Of a DNA stretch of 64,000 bases, positions 40,100 through 48,710 are shown piece after piece. A program made the translations under genes and the position numbers. Each line of letters opens with the position of its first letter. Position 1 is the first letter of the stretch. Below the pieces are notes generated by a model that was given only the letters and a program-made list of their open reading frames with translations, was not told the DNA's origin and did not search any database. This stretch comes from Luteolibacter rhizosphaerae (GTDB taxonomy: Bacteria; Verrucomicrobiota; Verrucomicrobiia; Verrucomicrobiales; Akkermansiaceae): positions 1 through 64,000 of the forward strand of contig NZ_JAPDDR010000006.1 in NCBI RefSeq assembly GCF_025950095.1. The letters are read 5' to 3'.

Positions 40100-41053
40100 T
40101 CAGAGAGCGGCGAAGGCCTCTTCGATCCTCTTGCGCATCCCCGCGTCCGGCAGCGCGCCACGGGCGGCGGCGGCATTGTCTTGCAGATGCTTCAGTTTGG
40201 TGGTGCCGGGGATTGCCGCGGTGACGGCTGGATGAGAGACGACATATTTCAGGAGAATCTGTGCCCAACTGCTCGCATCGATCTCCTTGGCGAAATCCGG
40301 TAGGGCTTTGCCCGCAGTCTTGGCGATGATGTGTGGTCCCCTGCGTCCTCCGAAAGGCATGTTGACCAGGGCGGCGATCTTCTTCTCCGCGACCAGAGGG
40401 AGGATCTTCTCTTCCGCATTCCGGTTACCCACCGAATAGTCGAACTGTACGAAATCCAGCTCCTCTGTTTCGAGGATCTTCGCCAGATCATCGTACTGAT
40501 TGTCCTCCGAGGTGGTGACGCCGTAGTAGCTGATGCGGCCTTCTTTCTTCCACTCCCGCAGGATTGGCAGAAGCGTCTTCCAGCCGCGCAGGCTGTGCAC
40601 TTGGATCAGCTCGATATGCTTGGTCTGAAGCCGCTTGAAAGACTCTTCAAGCATGGCGATGCCTTTGGCCTCGTCGCCGTCGTCAGTAGTGACCTTCGTG
40701 GCGAAGAAGAGTTGGTCCCGAATGCCGAGCTCGGTCACCAGCTTGCCGAGGACCTCCTCCGATTTGCCGTAGCCCGGGGCAGTATCGACGAGGCTCAGCC
40801 CGAGCTTCGGGAACTGGCGGAGCACGTCGCGGCGGGGTGCGAGTTCCTCCTCGGTGCTTACGCCATATTGGTTGGTGCCAAGGCCGATCACGGGGATTTT
40901 CTTCCCCGAACCGGGGATAGCCCGGGTGATGAGTGGCAGCGCTCCGGCTTCCTCGGCGTGCAGTGCGAATTGGCTCAGGCTGACACCGGCTCCTGCCGCG
41001 ATGCCAAGCTTCATGGCCCCGCGCCGGCTTAGATGGGTTTTGGCGGTATTCAT
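40100..41053 (-). CDS. Exported aldo/keto reductase
   Basis: The 317-residue protein has a twin-arginine-type signal (LSRRGAMKLGIAAGAG), so it is probably folded with NADP(H) before export. The AKR barrel shows the catalytic tetrad: Asp and Tyr in VDTAPGYG, Lys in FATKV and His in IQVHSL. The usual C-terminal cofactor loop is IPGTTKLKHLQDN. Exported AKRs are common in Planctomycetes and Verrucomicrobia. It is transcribed toward the transporter gene, 12 bases away, so they probably share an operon. The substrate is unknown. Confidence 0.88.
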   Translation of the reverse strand: MNTAKTHLSRRGAMKLGIAAGAGVSLSQFALHAEEAGALPLITRAIPGSGKKIPVIGLGTNQYGVSTEEELAPRRDVLRQFPKLGLSLVDTAPGYGKSEEVLGKLVTELGIRDQLFFATKVTTDDGDEAKGIAMLEESFKRLQTKHIELIQVHSLRGWKTLLPILREWKKEGRISYYGVTTSEDNQYDDLAKILETEELDFVQFDYSVGNRNAEEKILPLVAEKKIAALVNMPFGGRRGPHIIAKTAGKALPDFAKEIDASSWAQILLKYVVSHPAVTAAIPGTTKLKHLQDNAAAARGALPDAGMRKRIEEAFAAL

Positions 41054-41273
41054 GGCTAGATAAGTATCGGGTGAGCTCCGGAGGTTTTTTCAGTGTCGGA
41101 CAATTGAGTGTGGCATGACCCCGCCGCGGAACGGCAGGCCCGGGCAAAACCCGACTCGCAAAGTAGCGCCGATACACGCGGTAGCAAATCTGCGGTTGTG
41201 CCTTCGGCATCGATTCGATGTTGCCGCCGTGCCGGGATCGGCGCAGTGTTAGCGTCGAAACCGGAGAAGAGTC

Positions 41274-42116
41274 ATGCGCTGGGAAGGACGTGAGCAGAGT
41301 GGCAATGTGGAGGACCGCCGTGGTGGCGGTGGGGGGCGGATGGCTTTGGGCGGTGGTCTCGGCACGCTTGTGCTTCTGTTGATCGTCTGGCTTCTCGGCG
41401 GAGATCCCATGCAGCTCCTGCAGCAGACAGGCGGTGGAGGCTCCGCGGTGGAAGCGCCAGCCTCGCCGGGGGAGGAACGGGCCAAGGCTTTCGTCGCGAC
41501 GGTGCTGAAGGACACCGAGACGATCTGGCATGAGGAATTCGCGAGAATGGGGAAGAGGTATGAGGAACCCCGGTTGGTGCTCTTCACCAGCAAGGTTCAG
41601 AGCGGCTGCGGCTTCGCGGGTGCCCAGATGGGCCCCTTCTACTGTCCTGCGGACCGCACGGTGTACATCGATCTCTCCTTCTTCGATGAACTGAGCGAAC
41701 GCTTCGGGGCTCCGGGTGATTTCGCGCAAGCCTATGTCGTTGCCCACGAGGTCGGCCATCACGTGCAGAATCTTTTGGGCATCTCCGGAAAAGTGCAGCA
41801 GATGCGCCAGCGTTCCAGCGAGGTGGAGGGCAACGATCTTTCGGTAAGGCTGGAGCTACAGGCGGATTTCCTGGCGGGCATGTGGGCGCGGAAGGGACAG
41901 CAGAAGTTCGACTTCCTCGAGGAGGGAGATCTGGAGGAAGCACTGCGGGCGGCAAACCAGATCGGGGATGATACCCTGCAGCGGCAGGCTCAGGGCACCG
42001 TGGTGCCGGATTCCTTCACCCATGGCAGCTCCGCCCAGCGCATGCGTTGGTTCAAGAAAGGGCTGCAGAGTGATCGATTTGACCCGAACAACACGTTTCA
42101 GACCGACGATCTCTAA
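41274..42116 (+). CDS. Membrane-anchored neutral zinc metallopeptidase (YpfJ/COG2321 family)
   Basis: The 280-residue protein has an N-terminal cytoplasmic, Gly-rich stretch, one membrane span (about 27-42, LGTLVLLLIVWLLGG) and a peptidase domain with the zinc motif HEVGHHVQ and a downstream Glu helix (LELQADFLAGMWA). It also has the family's SGCGFAGAQMGPFYCPADRTVY block. Targets of this family are not known. It is divergent from the aldo/keto reductase (220 bases between) and 7 bases before the Gfo/Idh gene. Confidence 0.92.
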   Translation: MRWEGREQSGNVEDRRGGGGGRMALGGGLGTLVLLLIVWLLGGDPMQLLQQTGGGGSAVEAPASPGEERAKAFVATVLKDTETIWHEEFARMGKRYEEPRLVLFTSKVQSGCGFAGAQMGPFYCPADRTVYIDLSFFDELSERFGAPGDFAQAYVVAHEVGHHVQNLLGISGKVQQMRQRSSEVEGNDLSVRLELQADFLAGMWARKGQQKFDFLEEGDLEEALRAANQIGDDTLQRQAQGTVVPDSFTHGSSAQRMRWFKKGLQSDRFDPNNTFQTDDL

Positions 42117-42123
42117 CAAACCC

Positions 42124-43212
42124 ATGCAACGCCGTCCCTTTCTCGCCACCCTTGGCGCCACCGCTGCCGCCTTCGCCTCCGGAGCCCGTGCCCAGGAGGA
42201 GGGCGGGAAGAAGCTCGGCTGGGCGCTTGTCGGTCTCGGTTCCCTGAGCACACATCAGATTGCTCCCGCGCTTGCGAAGGCGAAGCACTCCAGGCTCTCC
42301 GCCATCGTGACCGGCACGCCCGCCAAGGCCGAGCAATGGAAAGCCAAGTATGCCATCCCGGATTCGCACATCTACAATTACGAGACTTTCGACAAGATCG
42401 CGGAGAACCCGGACGTGGATGTCATCTACATCGTGCTGCCGAATTCGATGCACGAGGAATTCGTAGTCCGCGGCGCAAAAGCCGGGAAGCATGTCTTCTG
42501 CGAGAAGCCGATGGCGAACACGGCCGACGAATGCCGCCGCATGATCGCCGCCATGAAGCAGGCGGGGAAGATGCTTGGTGTCGGCTATCGCTGCCAGTTC
42601 GAGCCGCACCATCGGGAGTGCATGCGGCTAGCCCGCGAGAAGACCTTCGGCGCGCTGAAGTTCATCGAGGCCGGCTTCGGCTTCCAGATCGGTGATCCCA
42701 CCCAATGGCGCCTGCGTAAGAACCTGGCCGGCGGCGGTGCCCTCATGGATGTGGGAATCTATGCTCTGCAGGCTTGCCGCTACATTGCGGGCGAGGAGCC
42801 GGTGGAGATCGCGGCGCAAGAAACGAAGACCGATCCGGTGAAGTTCGCCGAGGTGGACGAGACGATTTCCTGGTCGATGAAGTTCCCCTCCGGCGTGATT
42901 GCCTCCGTGATGACCACCTACGGGTTCAACGGGGCGAACTACTTTACGGCCACCTGTGAGAAGGGTCGCTTCGGCATGGATCCTGCCTACAGCTACGACG
43001 GATTGAAGGGGTGGACCTCAAGACCGGAGGTAAAAATCGAGTTCCCCGCGACCGACCACTTCGAGGTGGAGATGGATGCCTTCTCGGAGGCGATCCTCGC
43101 GAACAAGCCCTTCGCGCCTTCCGGTGAGCAGGGCCTGAAGGACTTGCTGGCGATCGAGGCGATCTACAAGTCGATACGCGAGGGCAAGGCGGTGAAGGTG
43201 GAAGGCATCTGA
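42124..43212 (+). CDS. Exported Gfo/Idh/MocA-family oxidoreductase
   Basis: From ATG 42124 the protein is 362 residues with a Tat-like signal (MQRRPFLATLGATAAAFASG), as in glucose-fructose oxidoreductase. The Rossmann domain opens WALVGLGSLSTHQIAPAL and has the EKP motif in FCEKPMANT. The C-terminal domain carries the GGGALMDVGIYALQACR region with the usual His-adjacent catalytic segment. Export with bound NADP is typical of GFOR-like enzymes acting on sugars in the periplasm. It follows the peptidase by 7 bases and precedes GH76 by 60. Confidence 0.9.
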   Translation: MQRRPFLATLGATAAAFASGARAQEEGGKKLGWALVGLGSLSTHQIAPALAKAKHSRLSAIVTGTPAKAEQWKAKYAIPDSHIYNYETFDKIAENPDVDVIYIVLPNSMHEEFVVRGAKAGKHVFCEKPMANTADECRRMIAAMKQAGKMLGVGYRCQFEPHHRECMRLAREKTFGALKFIEAGFGFQIGDPTQWRLRKNLAGGGALMDVGIYALQACRYIAGEEPVEIAAQETKTDPVKFAEVDETISWSMKFPSGVIASVMTTYGFNGANYFTATCEKGRFGMDPAYSYDGLKGWTSRPEVKIEFPATDHFEVEMDAFSEAILANKPFAPSGEQGLKDLLAIEAIYKSIREGKAVKVEGI

Positions 43213-43272
43213 GCCGGAAATCGTGCGCCTTTTTCATTCTCTCTCCGTGCTGATTTCCGTTTCCTCACGGCG

Positions 43273-44511
43273 ATGATCACCCGTGCCCGATTCCTCCAGC
43301 TGCTCTCGGCAAGCGCATTTCTCCCCGTTTTCTCAAGAGCAAATGAGAAGACCGGCAAGCAAGAGCTCGCGAAGTTGTTCCGGGAGGGAATGGCGAAAAT
43401 AGACGAGATCTTCTGGGTGCCGGAGATCGCCAATTGGCTCGACCGCCCCGGCAAGGATCTCCGCGGACACTTCGATGGCAGCATCAATCCGCCATGGTGG
43501 TCCTGCGCGAATGCGGTGGAGGCCATGGTCGATTACATGGATCTCACCGGCACGGATATCTATGACGCCCGTCTGCGCGAGCTGCACGCGGGTAATGTCC
43601 TGAGAGGCAGCCGTCTTCCGGAGATCGCCGCGGGCCTTAAGAAGGCTGGCAAGTGGGCGAATCAAGACGAGGAAAAGCTGCGCCGTAGGATGAAGCGCCT
43701 CGATCCCAAGCGCGTTCACGATACCGAGTTCCGCAACGAGTACCTCGACGATTCCGCCTGGTGGGGCATCGCGTGGCTCAAGTTTCACGAACGCACGAAG
43801 GATCCGCGCTATCTCCGCACCGCTCGCGCTATCCACGAGCACATGGCGAACAACTGGCGCAAGGAAGGCGGCGTGTCTTGGGCGGAGGATGCCGACAAGC
43901 GCGACCCGAATGCCATCACCAACAGCCTCTTCGTTGTGCTATCGGCGCGGCTCTTCCGCGTGACCAAGCAGCAGGCCTTCCTCGACTGGGCGCTGAAGAC
44001 CCTCGCTTGGGAAAAGGAGGCGAAGCTCTACGACGGCTCGGGGATTGTCGACCGGCCGGGCCATGTCGGTGACTATTGGACCTACAACCAAGGAGCGTAT
44101 GTCGGTGGCTTGGAGGCTCTCCACGCCGCCACGGGTAAGAGCGAGTACCTCGACGAGGCGGCTGCGGTAGCCGTCACGATTCTCTCCAAGACCGGTGTCG
44201 TCCGCGAGGATGGTGTCTTGTACGAGAAGCTTAGTACCGACGGCTGGGATGTCGGAATGTTCAAGGGCATCTGCTGCCGTTACTTCGGTATTCTCGCCAA
44301 GTCCCTGCGAAGGAAGAATGCGCACCTCGAGGTGGCGGAGGGTTTGGAGAAGGTGCTGTCCTCCAGCGTGGCCGCGATTTTGAAGAGCCGTCCGGAAGAG
44401 GGGCTCTACCCGTTGGAATGGCAGGAAGCCCCGCGTGCGGAGATCCACAATTTCAATACCCAGCTTTCCGCCCTGATCACGTTTGCCGCAGCGATCCCGA
44501 TCGAAAGCTGA
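43273..44511 (+). CDS. Exported GH76-like glycosidase (alpha-1,6-mannanase family)
   Basis: The 412-residue protein has a Sec-type signal (FLQLLSASAFLPVFSRA) and an (alpha/alpha)6 pattern. The GH76 hallmark DDSAWWGIAWLKFHE carries the family's paired catalytic Asp residues, and TYNQGAYVGGLEAL is the second conserved block. GH76 enzymes cut alpha-1,6-mannans, for instance of fungal or mycobacterial origin. Position next to Gfo/Idh and near a sulfatase suggests a small glycan-use locus. Substrate specificity beyond the family is inference. Confidence 0.85.
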   Translation: MITRARFLQLLSASAFLPVFSRANEKTGKQELAKLFREGMAKIDEIFWVPEIANWLDRPGKDLRGHFDGSINPPWWSCANAVEAMVDYMDLTGTDIYDARLRELHAGNVLRGSRLPEIAAGLKKAGKWANQDEEKLRRRMKRLDPKRVHDTEFRNEYLDDSAWWGIAWLKFHERTKDPRYLRTARAIHEHMANNWRKEGGVSWAEDADKRDPNAITNSLFVVLSARLFRVTKQQAFLDWALKTLAWEKEAKLYDGSGIVDRPGHVGDYWTYNQGAYVGGLEALHAATGKSEYLDEAAAVAVTILSKTGVVREDGVLYEKLSTDGWDVGMFKGICCRYFGILAKSLRRKNAHLEVAEGLEKVLSSSVAAILKSRPEEGLYPLEWQEAPRAEIHNFNTQLSALITFAAAIPIES

Positions 44512-44523
44512 GGGCTGTCGATC

Positions 44524-44853
44524 TCAGCGACGATCCAAGGATCGGTTGATGATCCCCCTGTCGTGCTTCGGCGTCAGTGTCCAATTGGGAGCAAGCGGCA
44601 TCAGCCCGGACTCGGAGCCCCGTGTGAGCTTCACCTCTACCGGGATGGCTTTCTTTTCATATTCCCGGATCTCGGCTGGCGTCGGCTCCGGCATCTTCTT
44701 GGCGGAGAAGTGAACCAAGGTTTTGGAAGACTCCGACTTCAAGGCCTCCACCTGTTCATCATAGCTGAGCACCTTCAGTTCAGTTGGTAATTCGGCCCCG
44801 TGGATCGGAGCTGCAGCGAATACGACGATAAGCGGAATCAGACGATCAAGCAT
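44524..44853 (-). CDS. Small secreted protein of unknown function
   Basis: From ATG 44853 the 109-residue product has a signal peptide (MLDRLIPLIVVFAAAPIHGA) and a short soluble domain with LSYDEQVEALKSESSKTLVHFSA, which recalls thioredoxin-like small proteins but lacks a CxxC. I assign no family. It is convergent with GH76 (12 bases) and divergent from the sulfatase. Confidence 0.6.
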   Translation of the reverse strand: MLDRLIPLIVVFAAAPIHGAELPTELKVLSYDEQVEALKSESSKTLVHFSAKKMPEPTPAEIREYEKKAIPVEVKLTRGSESGLMPLAPNWTLTPKHDRGIINRSLDRR

Positions 44854-44961
44854 GGCTATCCCTCCAGTTCTTCGACGTGTAGCAGGATGCAGGAGCCCAT
44901 GCAAGGCGCCCCATGGTTTTTCGGCCTTGAAAGAGGCAAGGTTCCGGGTCGTAGTGTTTGC

Positions 44962-46455
44962 GTGCTGGATCATCTTAAATTGGCTTCAAAAGTAGCGTTT
45001 GTCGCCTTATTCTGCTCCCTGGCTTCCGCTGCCGAAAAGCCAAACGTCGTCTTCATCCTCGCGGATGACCTTGGCTACGGTGAGGTTGGTTGCTTCGGAC
45101 AGAAGAAGATCCCCACGCCAAATATCGACCGCCTCGCAACGGAGGGGGTGAAGCTCACGCAATTTTATAGCGGCGCCCCCACCTGTGCTCCTTCGCGTTG
45201 CGTGCTCATGAGCGGCAAGCACCTCGGGCACGCGGACATCCGCGGCAATCGTCAGGCCAAGGTCTCCTTCCCGCAGTTCGAAGAGGGCCAGCATCCGATC
45301 AAAGCGGATACCGTCCTGATGCCTGAGCTTTTCAAGAAAGCCGGCTACGCCACCGCTGCGATCGGCAAATGGGGACTCGGCCCGGTTGGTAGCACCGGCG
45401 ATCCGAACAAGCACGGCTTCGATCTTTTCTTCGGCTACAACTGCCAGGCCATCGCCCACAGCTACTTCCCGAAATACCTCTGGCGGAATGCGGAGAAGGT
45501 GGAGATCAATGCCAAGCCGATCCCCGGGCACGTGAAGCCGGTGAGCGAGGCCAGAATGGAGGATTACCTTGGCGAGAACTATGCTCCGAAGCTGATGATC
45601 GACGAGGCGGAGAAATTCATCGCCGAGAAGAAGGATCAGCCCTTCTTTCTCTACCTTGCCTTCATCGAGCCCCATGTGGCCATGCACCCGCCCAAGGACT
45701 CGGTGGAGAGATTTCCCAAGGAGTGGGATCAACAGCCTTATCTCGGGGAGTCCGGTTATCTCCCGCATCCACGGCCACGGGCTGCCTATGCTGCCATGAT
45801 CTCGGATCTCGATTCCCATGTGGGTCGAGTGATGGCTGCTCTCAAGAAGGCCGGGGTGGACGAGCGGACCTTGATCGTCTTCACCAGCGATAATGGCACC
45901 ACCCACAAGAACAATAAGAAATCGCCTTTCAATATCGGTGGAGCGGACGTCGATTTCTTCAACAGCACCGCCGGTCTCCGCGGCTTCAAGGGCAGCGTCT
46001 ACGAAGGTGGATTGCGCGTACCTACCGTCGTCCGCTACCCCGGGAAGCTGAAGCCCGGGACTTCATCGGATGTTCCCGGCTACTTCGCCGATTGGTTCCC
46101 AACACTGTGCGCTGCCACCGGCACCGAGCCTGCAGCCGCACTGGATGGCGAAAACCTGCTCCCGATCCTCAAAGGAGAGGCCTCTGCAAAACGTCAGAAG
46201 CCGATGGTTTGGACCTTCGCTGAATACGGCGGGCAAGTGGTTGTCCGCATCGGCGACTACAAGGTTCTTCGCAGGGGACTTCTCACCAAGAAGCCAGGCG
46301 ATTGGGAAATCTACGATATCCCGGCGGACCGAGGCGAAACCAAGGATCTCGCAAAAGAAAAACCGGAATTGATCGGGAAGGCTGTCGGCGTGCTGAAGAA
46401 TGAGGTGGCGGATAACGCGGTGTTCCCGCTCAAGATTCCCGGAGCGAACGATTGA
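44962..46455 (+). CDS. Exported sulfatase (arylsulfatase family S1)
   Basis: The 497-residue protein has a signal ending LFCSLASAA and the sulfatase domain. NVVFILADDLGYGEVGCFG carries metal-binding Asp residues; TCAPSR holds the formylglycine Cys at about 75; and GKWGLGPVG and TSDNGTTHKNN are further active-site blocks. The C-x-P-S-R motif requires formylglycine-generating enzyme, which is not in this window. The start is uncertain: GTG 44962 gives a good signal peptide; TTG 44980 and ATG 44899 are alternatives. A terminator follows. It probably removes sulfate from algal or host-type glycans; the substrate is unknown. Confidence 0.93.
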   Translation: MLDHLKLASKVAFVALFCSLASAAEKPNVVFILADDLGYGEVGCFGQKKIPTPNIDRLATEGVKLTQFYSGAPTCAPSRCVLMSGKHLGHADIRGNRQAKVSFPQFEEGQHPIKADTVLMPELFKKAGYATAAIGKWGLGPVGSTGDPNKHGFDLFFGYNCQAIAHSYFPKYLWRNAEKVEINAKPIPGHVKPVSEARMEDYLGENYAPKLMIDEAEKFIAEKKDQPFFLYLAFIEPHVAMHPPKDSVERFPKEWDQQPYLGESGYLPHPRPRAAYAAMISDLDSHVGRVMAALKKAGVDERTLIVFTSDNGTTHKNNKKSPFNIGGADVDFFNSTAGLRGFKGSVYEGGLRVPTVVRYPGKLKPGTSSDVPGYFADWFPTLCAATGTEPAAALDGENLLPILKGEASAKRQKPMVWTFAEYGGQVVVRIGDYKVLRRGLLTKKPGDWEIYDIPADRGETKDLAKEKPELIGKAVGVLKNEVADNAVFPLKIPGAND

Positions 46456-46458
46456 AGG

Positions 46459-46484
46459 GAAGCCGGGAGGTGGTTGGCTTTTTC
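46459..46484 (+). terminator. Terminator after the sulfatase gene
   Basis: GAAGCC pairs with GGCTTT (one G-T) around an 11-base loop, followed by TTTC, three bases past the sulfatase stop. It lies between the convergent sulfatase and AraC-type genes. Confidence 0.55.
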
Positions 46485-46506
46485 TATCGCAGTAAATCCG
46501 CTGTGT

Positions 46507-47178
46507 TCACGAGGTCTCCGGCGTCGGGCCGTATTCCGCCGGTTTCCTCACCGCGTAGTTGCGCCGCCATTCGGTGGGGCTGATCCCGGTCGCCGCCACG
46601 AAGCTCCGGTTGAATTGGGACAGCGAAAGTCCGCCCATTTTGGCTGCAATCTCGGCGATGCGCTGGCCGGAATCTTCCAGCATCTCGCAAGCCCGCGCCA
46701 TGCGCTCGTCGCGCAGTATCCGCTTGAAGCTGCTGCCGGTGATTTTTTCAAACTGTTCGCCAAGATAGCCTGCAGAAAGGCCTACACATGAGGCCACTTC
46801 GGCCAAGGTCATGGGTCGACAAGGGTGACCGGTCACCAGTTGCCAAGTTGCTCTTACTGCGGCTGGCCAGTGGTTGATGGTGCGGGGGCCGCCGAGATTT
46901 TCCTGCATTGCGGACAGCATCCGAATGAGCGCGGGCTCGCGCCAAGCCAAGGGCCCCTCCGGATCTTTCGGGCGATCCACACGGATCAGCCATGCACCGT
47001 CGTTCTTCGGAAGCGAAAGCGACCATGCTTCCGCCGCGCAGAGGTCGGCGGGAGCGGGATCGCCGGAGCTACAGGTTACCTTGCCCCGGCTCATTCGCGA
47101 GAGGGCATCCACATAAAAGGCCAGTGCCGGCCACGAGCGGAACTCCTCAATCTTCGGGATCTGTTGGTCGGTAATCAT
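46507..47178 (-). CDS. AraC-family transcriptional regulator
   Basis: The 223-residue protein has an N-terminal ligand or dimerisation region (1-115) with no recognised family and a C-terminal AraC domain with two helix-turn-helix units (MTLAEVASCVGLSAGYLGEQFEKITG and RIAEIAAKMGGLSLSQFNRSF). It is divergent from the small winged-helix gene at 47304 and convergent with the sulfatase, so it may control the glycan locus or itself. The CCGGTAT repeats in the divergent gap are candidate operators. Confidence 0.92.
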   Translation of the reverse strand: MITDQQIPKIEEFRSWPALAFYVDALSRMSRGKVTCSSGDPAPADLCAAEAWSLSLPKNDGAWLIRVDRPKDPEGPLAWREPALIRMLSAMQENLGGPRTINHWPAAVRATWQLVTGHPCRPMTLAEVASCVGLSAGYLGEQFEKITGSSFKRILRDERMARACEMLEDSGQRIAEIAAKMGGLSLSQFNRSFVAATGISPTEWRRNYAVRKPAEYGPTPETS

Positions 47179-47191
47179 ACGTAGGTTTTAA

Positions 47192-47263
47192 CCGGTATTT
47201 TTCTTCCGGTATGAGGAACGGTTCCCTGCATTTCGCGGAAAGCAAAAATTTATTTCCGGTTTT
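47192..47263. promoter_or_regulatory. AT-rich divergent control region with CCGGTAT repeats
   Basis: CCGGTAT occurs at 47192-47198 and 47206-47212 (14 bases apart), and a related TTTCCGGTTTTTTT lies at about 47253-47263. The region is clearly AT-richer than its surroundings and sits between the divergent AraC and winged-helix genes. Direct repeats of this kind suit AraC-type binding. This is inferred from pattern only. Confidence 0.35.
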
Positions 47264-47303
47264 TTTATTCACCTTTATTTGAGGTTCGGCTAAGTTGCTT
47301 CCT

Positions 47304-47600
47304 ATGAACTCTGCACCACGCCCATGGGCCCTGCTTAGTCGGCACGGGCACGCGTTGATCCATCTTGCCCGCAATCCACGCATGCGGCTTGTCGATCTGG
47401 CGCGGGACATGGATCTCACGGAGCGTTCGGTCCGTCTTTTGATCGGCTCCCTCGGTCGCTCAGAATTCCTCCACATCGTGAAAGCCGGTCGGAACAACTC
47501 CTACCAACTCGATTTTGAGCGGGAACTGCCTCATCCTTTCGAGCGGCAGATCTCGCTTCGAAAAATCATCGATCTCGCCACGATCACCGGCGGGGAGTAA
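47304..47600 (+). CDS. Small winged-helix DNA-binding protein
   Basis: The 98-residue product starts at ATG 47304 (MNSAPRPWALLSRHGHALIH). It has a MarR/ArsR-like helix-turn-helix: MRLVDLARDMDLTERSVRLLIGSLGRSEFLH, then a wing (KAGRNNSYQLDFE). The size and domain suggest a one-domain regulator. It is divergent from the AraC-type gene with a 125-base shared control region, so mutual regulation is possible. Confidence 0.75.
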   Translation: MNSAPRPWALLSRHGHALIHLARNPRMRLVDLARDMDLTERSVRLLIGSLGRSEFLHIVKAGRNNSYQLDFERELPHPFERQISLRKIIDLATITGGE

Positions 47601-47750
47601 GCGCCCGACGGTCAGGCGAAATGCATGGGCGGGGTGCGAGGGGTGCTTTTTCGGACCTCCTCTCGCGAAGGTTTCCCGCGGCTAAGTAGCTGAATGGCAG
47701 ACCTGCGCACGAGCTGGCCTCTCTGGCATCAAGGATGCGAAAGGGAAGGG

Positions 47751-48203
47751 ATGGATACCATCCCGCTTCACACTTCCGATTCCGTTCGCCTCCAAGAAGT
47801 TCTCACGCGCTACGTCGATTCGCGCGATGGCTACCTTGAAGCTTCCAAGCTGGTGCAATCCACCGGCTTGTCCGAAACCTTCAGCTTGATCGCGCAGCGC
47901 CGCGACCTGATTGCCTCCAAGGTGGCTGCCCTGATCGAACAACAGGGCACAAAACCGGACGAAGAAGGCAGTGTGGAAGCGGGAATCCATCGCTGGTGGA
48001 TCCGCCTTCGCGAGAAGATGACGGGCCAGGATGCCGATGCGATCCTTGCCGAGTGCGTGCGAGGGGAACAAGAGCTGGCCCGAACCCTCCAAGCGGCCTT
48101 GGAGGATGAACATACTCTTGAAGAGCACCGGGAAGTTCTCTCGGATGCCTTGTCGGAGGTAAAGCTGGCCGTGCGGGCCTTCGATTCGGTGATCGATTCT
48201 TGA
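47751..48203 (+). CDS. DUF2383-like four-helix protein (PA2169 family)
   Basis: From ATG 47751 the 150-residue protein is all-helical: LQEVLTRYVDSRDGYLEASKLV, AQRRDLIASKVAALIEQQGTKP, GIHRWWIRLREKMTGQDADAILAECVRGEQEL. The order of an N-terminal DUF2383-type unit and an E-rich second helix pair recalls PA2169-family ferritin-like proteins, linked to stress response in annotations. It precedes a DUF883-like protein, a combination seen in general stress loci. The start might extend to 47694, but the purine-rich AAAGGGAAGGG just before 47751 favours that ATG. Confidence 0.72.
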   Translation: MDTIPLHTSDSVRLQEVLTRYVDSRDGYLEASKLVQSTGLSETFSLIAQRRDLIASKVAALIEQQGTKPDEEGSVEAGIHRWWIRLREKMTGQDADAILAECVRGEQELARTLQAALEDEHTLEEHREVLSDALSEVKLAVRAFDSVIDS

Positions 48204-48282
48204 GCGCTTTGCAACAACGGCAAACTTGCGCCCGCATCGATGTAGTTGTTAGCTCGCGATGCGCGATAGACGCCCGACCGCT

Positions 48283-48645
48283 ATGAGCAATCCATTTCAA
48301 GATCCCGGTGCCTCGAAACTTCTTTCACGAGTGAGGGAGGACATCTCCCTTCTCCGCGGGGATGTCACCAAGCTGCTCACCTATACCACCCGTTACACCT
48401 TGCCGAAGGGGGCGCGTGAGCTGGCCGGCACCGCCCGTCAGGGCCTTCTGGACGGGCGCAGCTATGCGGCGCAACACCTCCGCTCGATCGGCTCTAGCGC
48501 TCCCCGGCAAGCTGCGGGTGTGGTGGCCGGAGCTGCCATCGTGGGCCTGCTTGCGGTCGGGGTCTATGCGCTTTGCAAGAGCGAGCGCGCCCGTGCTGCG
48601 CGCCTGGCGGAAGAGGATGAGGCGATGGACGAAATTGGGATCTGA
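48283..48645 (+). CDS. Small membrane protein resembling ElaB/YqjD-DUF883 proteins
   Basis: The 120-residue protein starts at ATG 48283 (MSNPFQDPGAS). It has an amphipathic helical stretch (LLSRVREDISLLRGDVTKLLTYTTRY) and one C-terminal membrane span (VVAGAAIVGLLAVGVYAL) followed by a short charged tail. This is the layout of ElaB/YqjD-type tail-anchored ribosome-hibernation proteins, though I cannot show homology. It follows the DUF2383-like gene by 79 bases on the same strand. Confidence 0.6.
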   Translation: MSNPFQDPGASKLLSRVREDISLLRGDVTKLLTYTTRYTLPKGARELAGTARQGLLDGRSYAAQHLRSIGSSAPRQAAGVVAGAAIVGLLAVGVYALCKSERARAARLAEEDEAMDEIGI

Positions 48646-48710
48646 GCGGGTGCCGCAAAGATGCGGCTAGAATCCGGTGGCCAAGCTCAACTAGGCAATA
48701 TACTGTTCGG

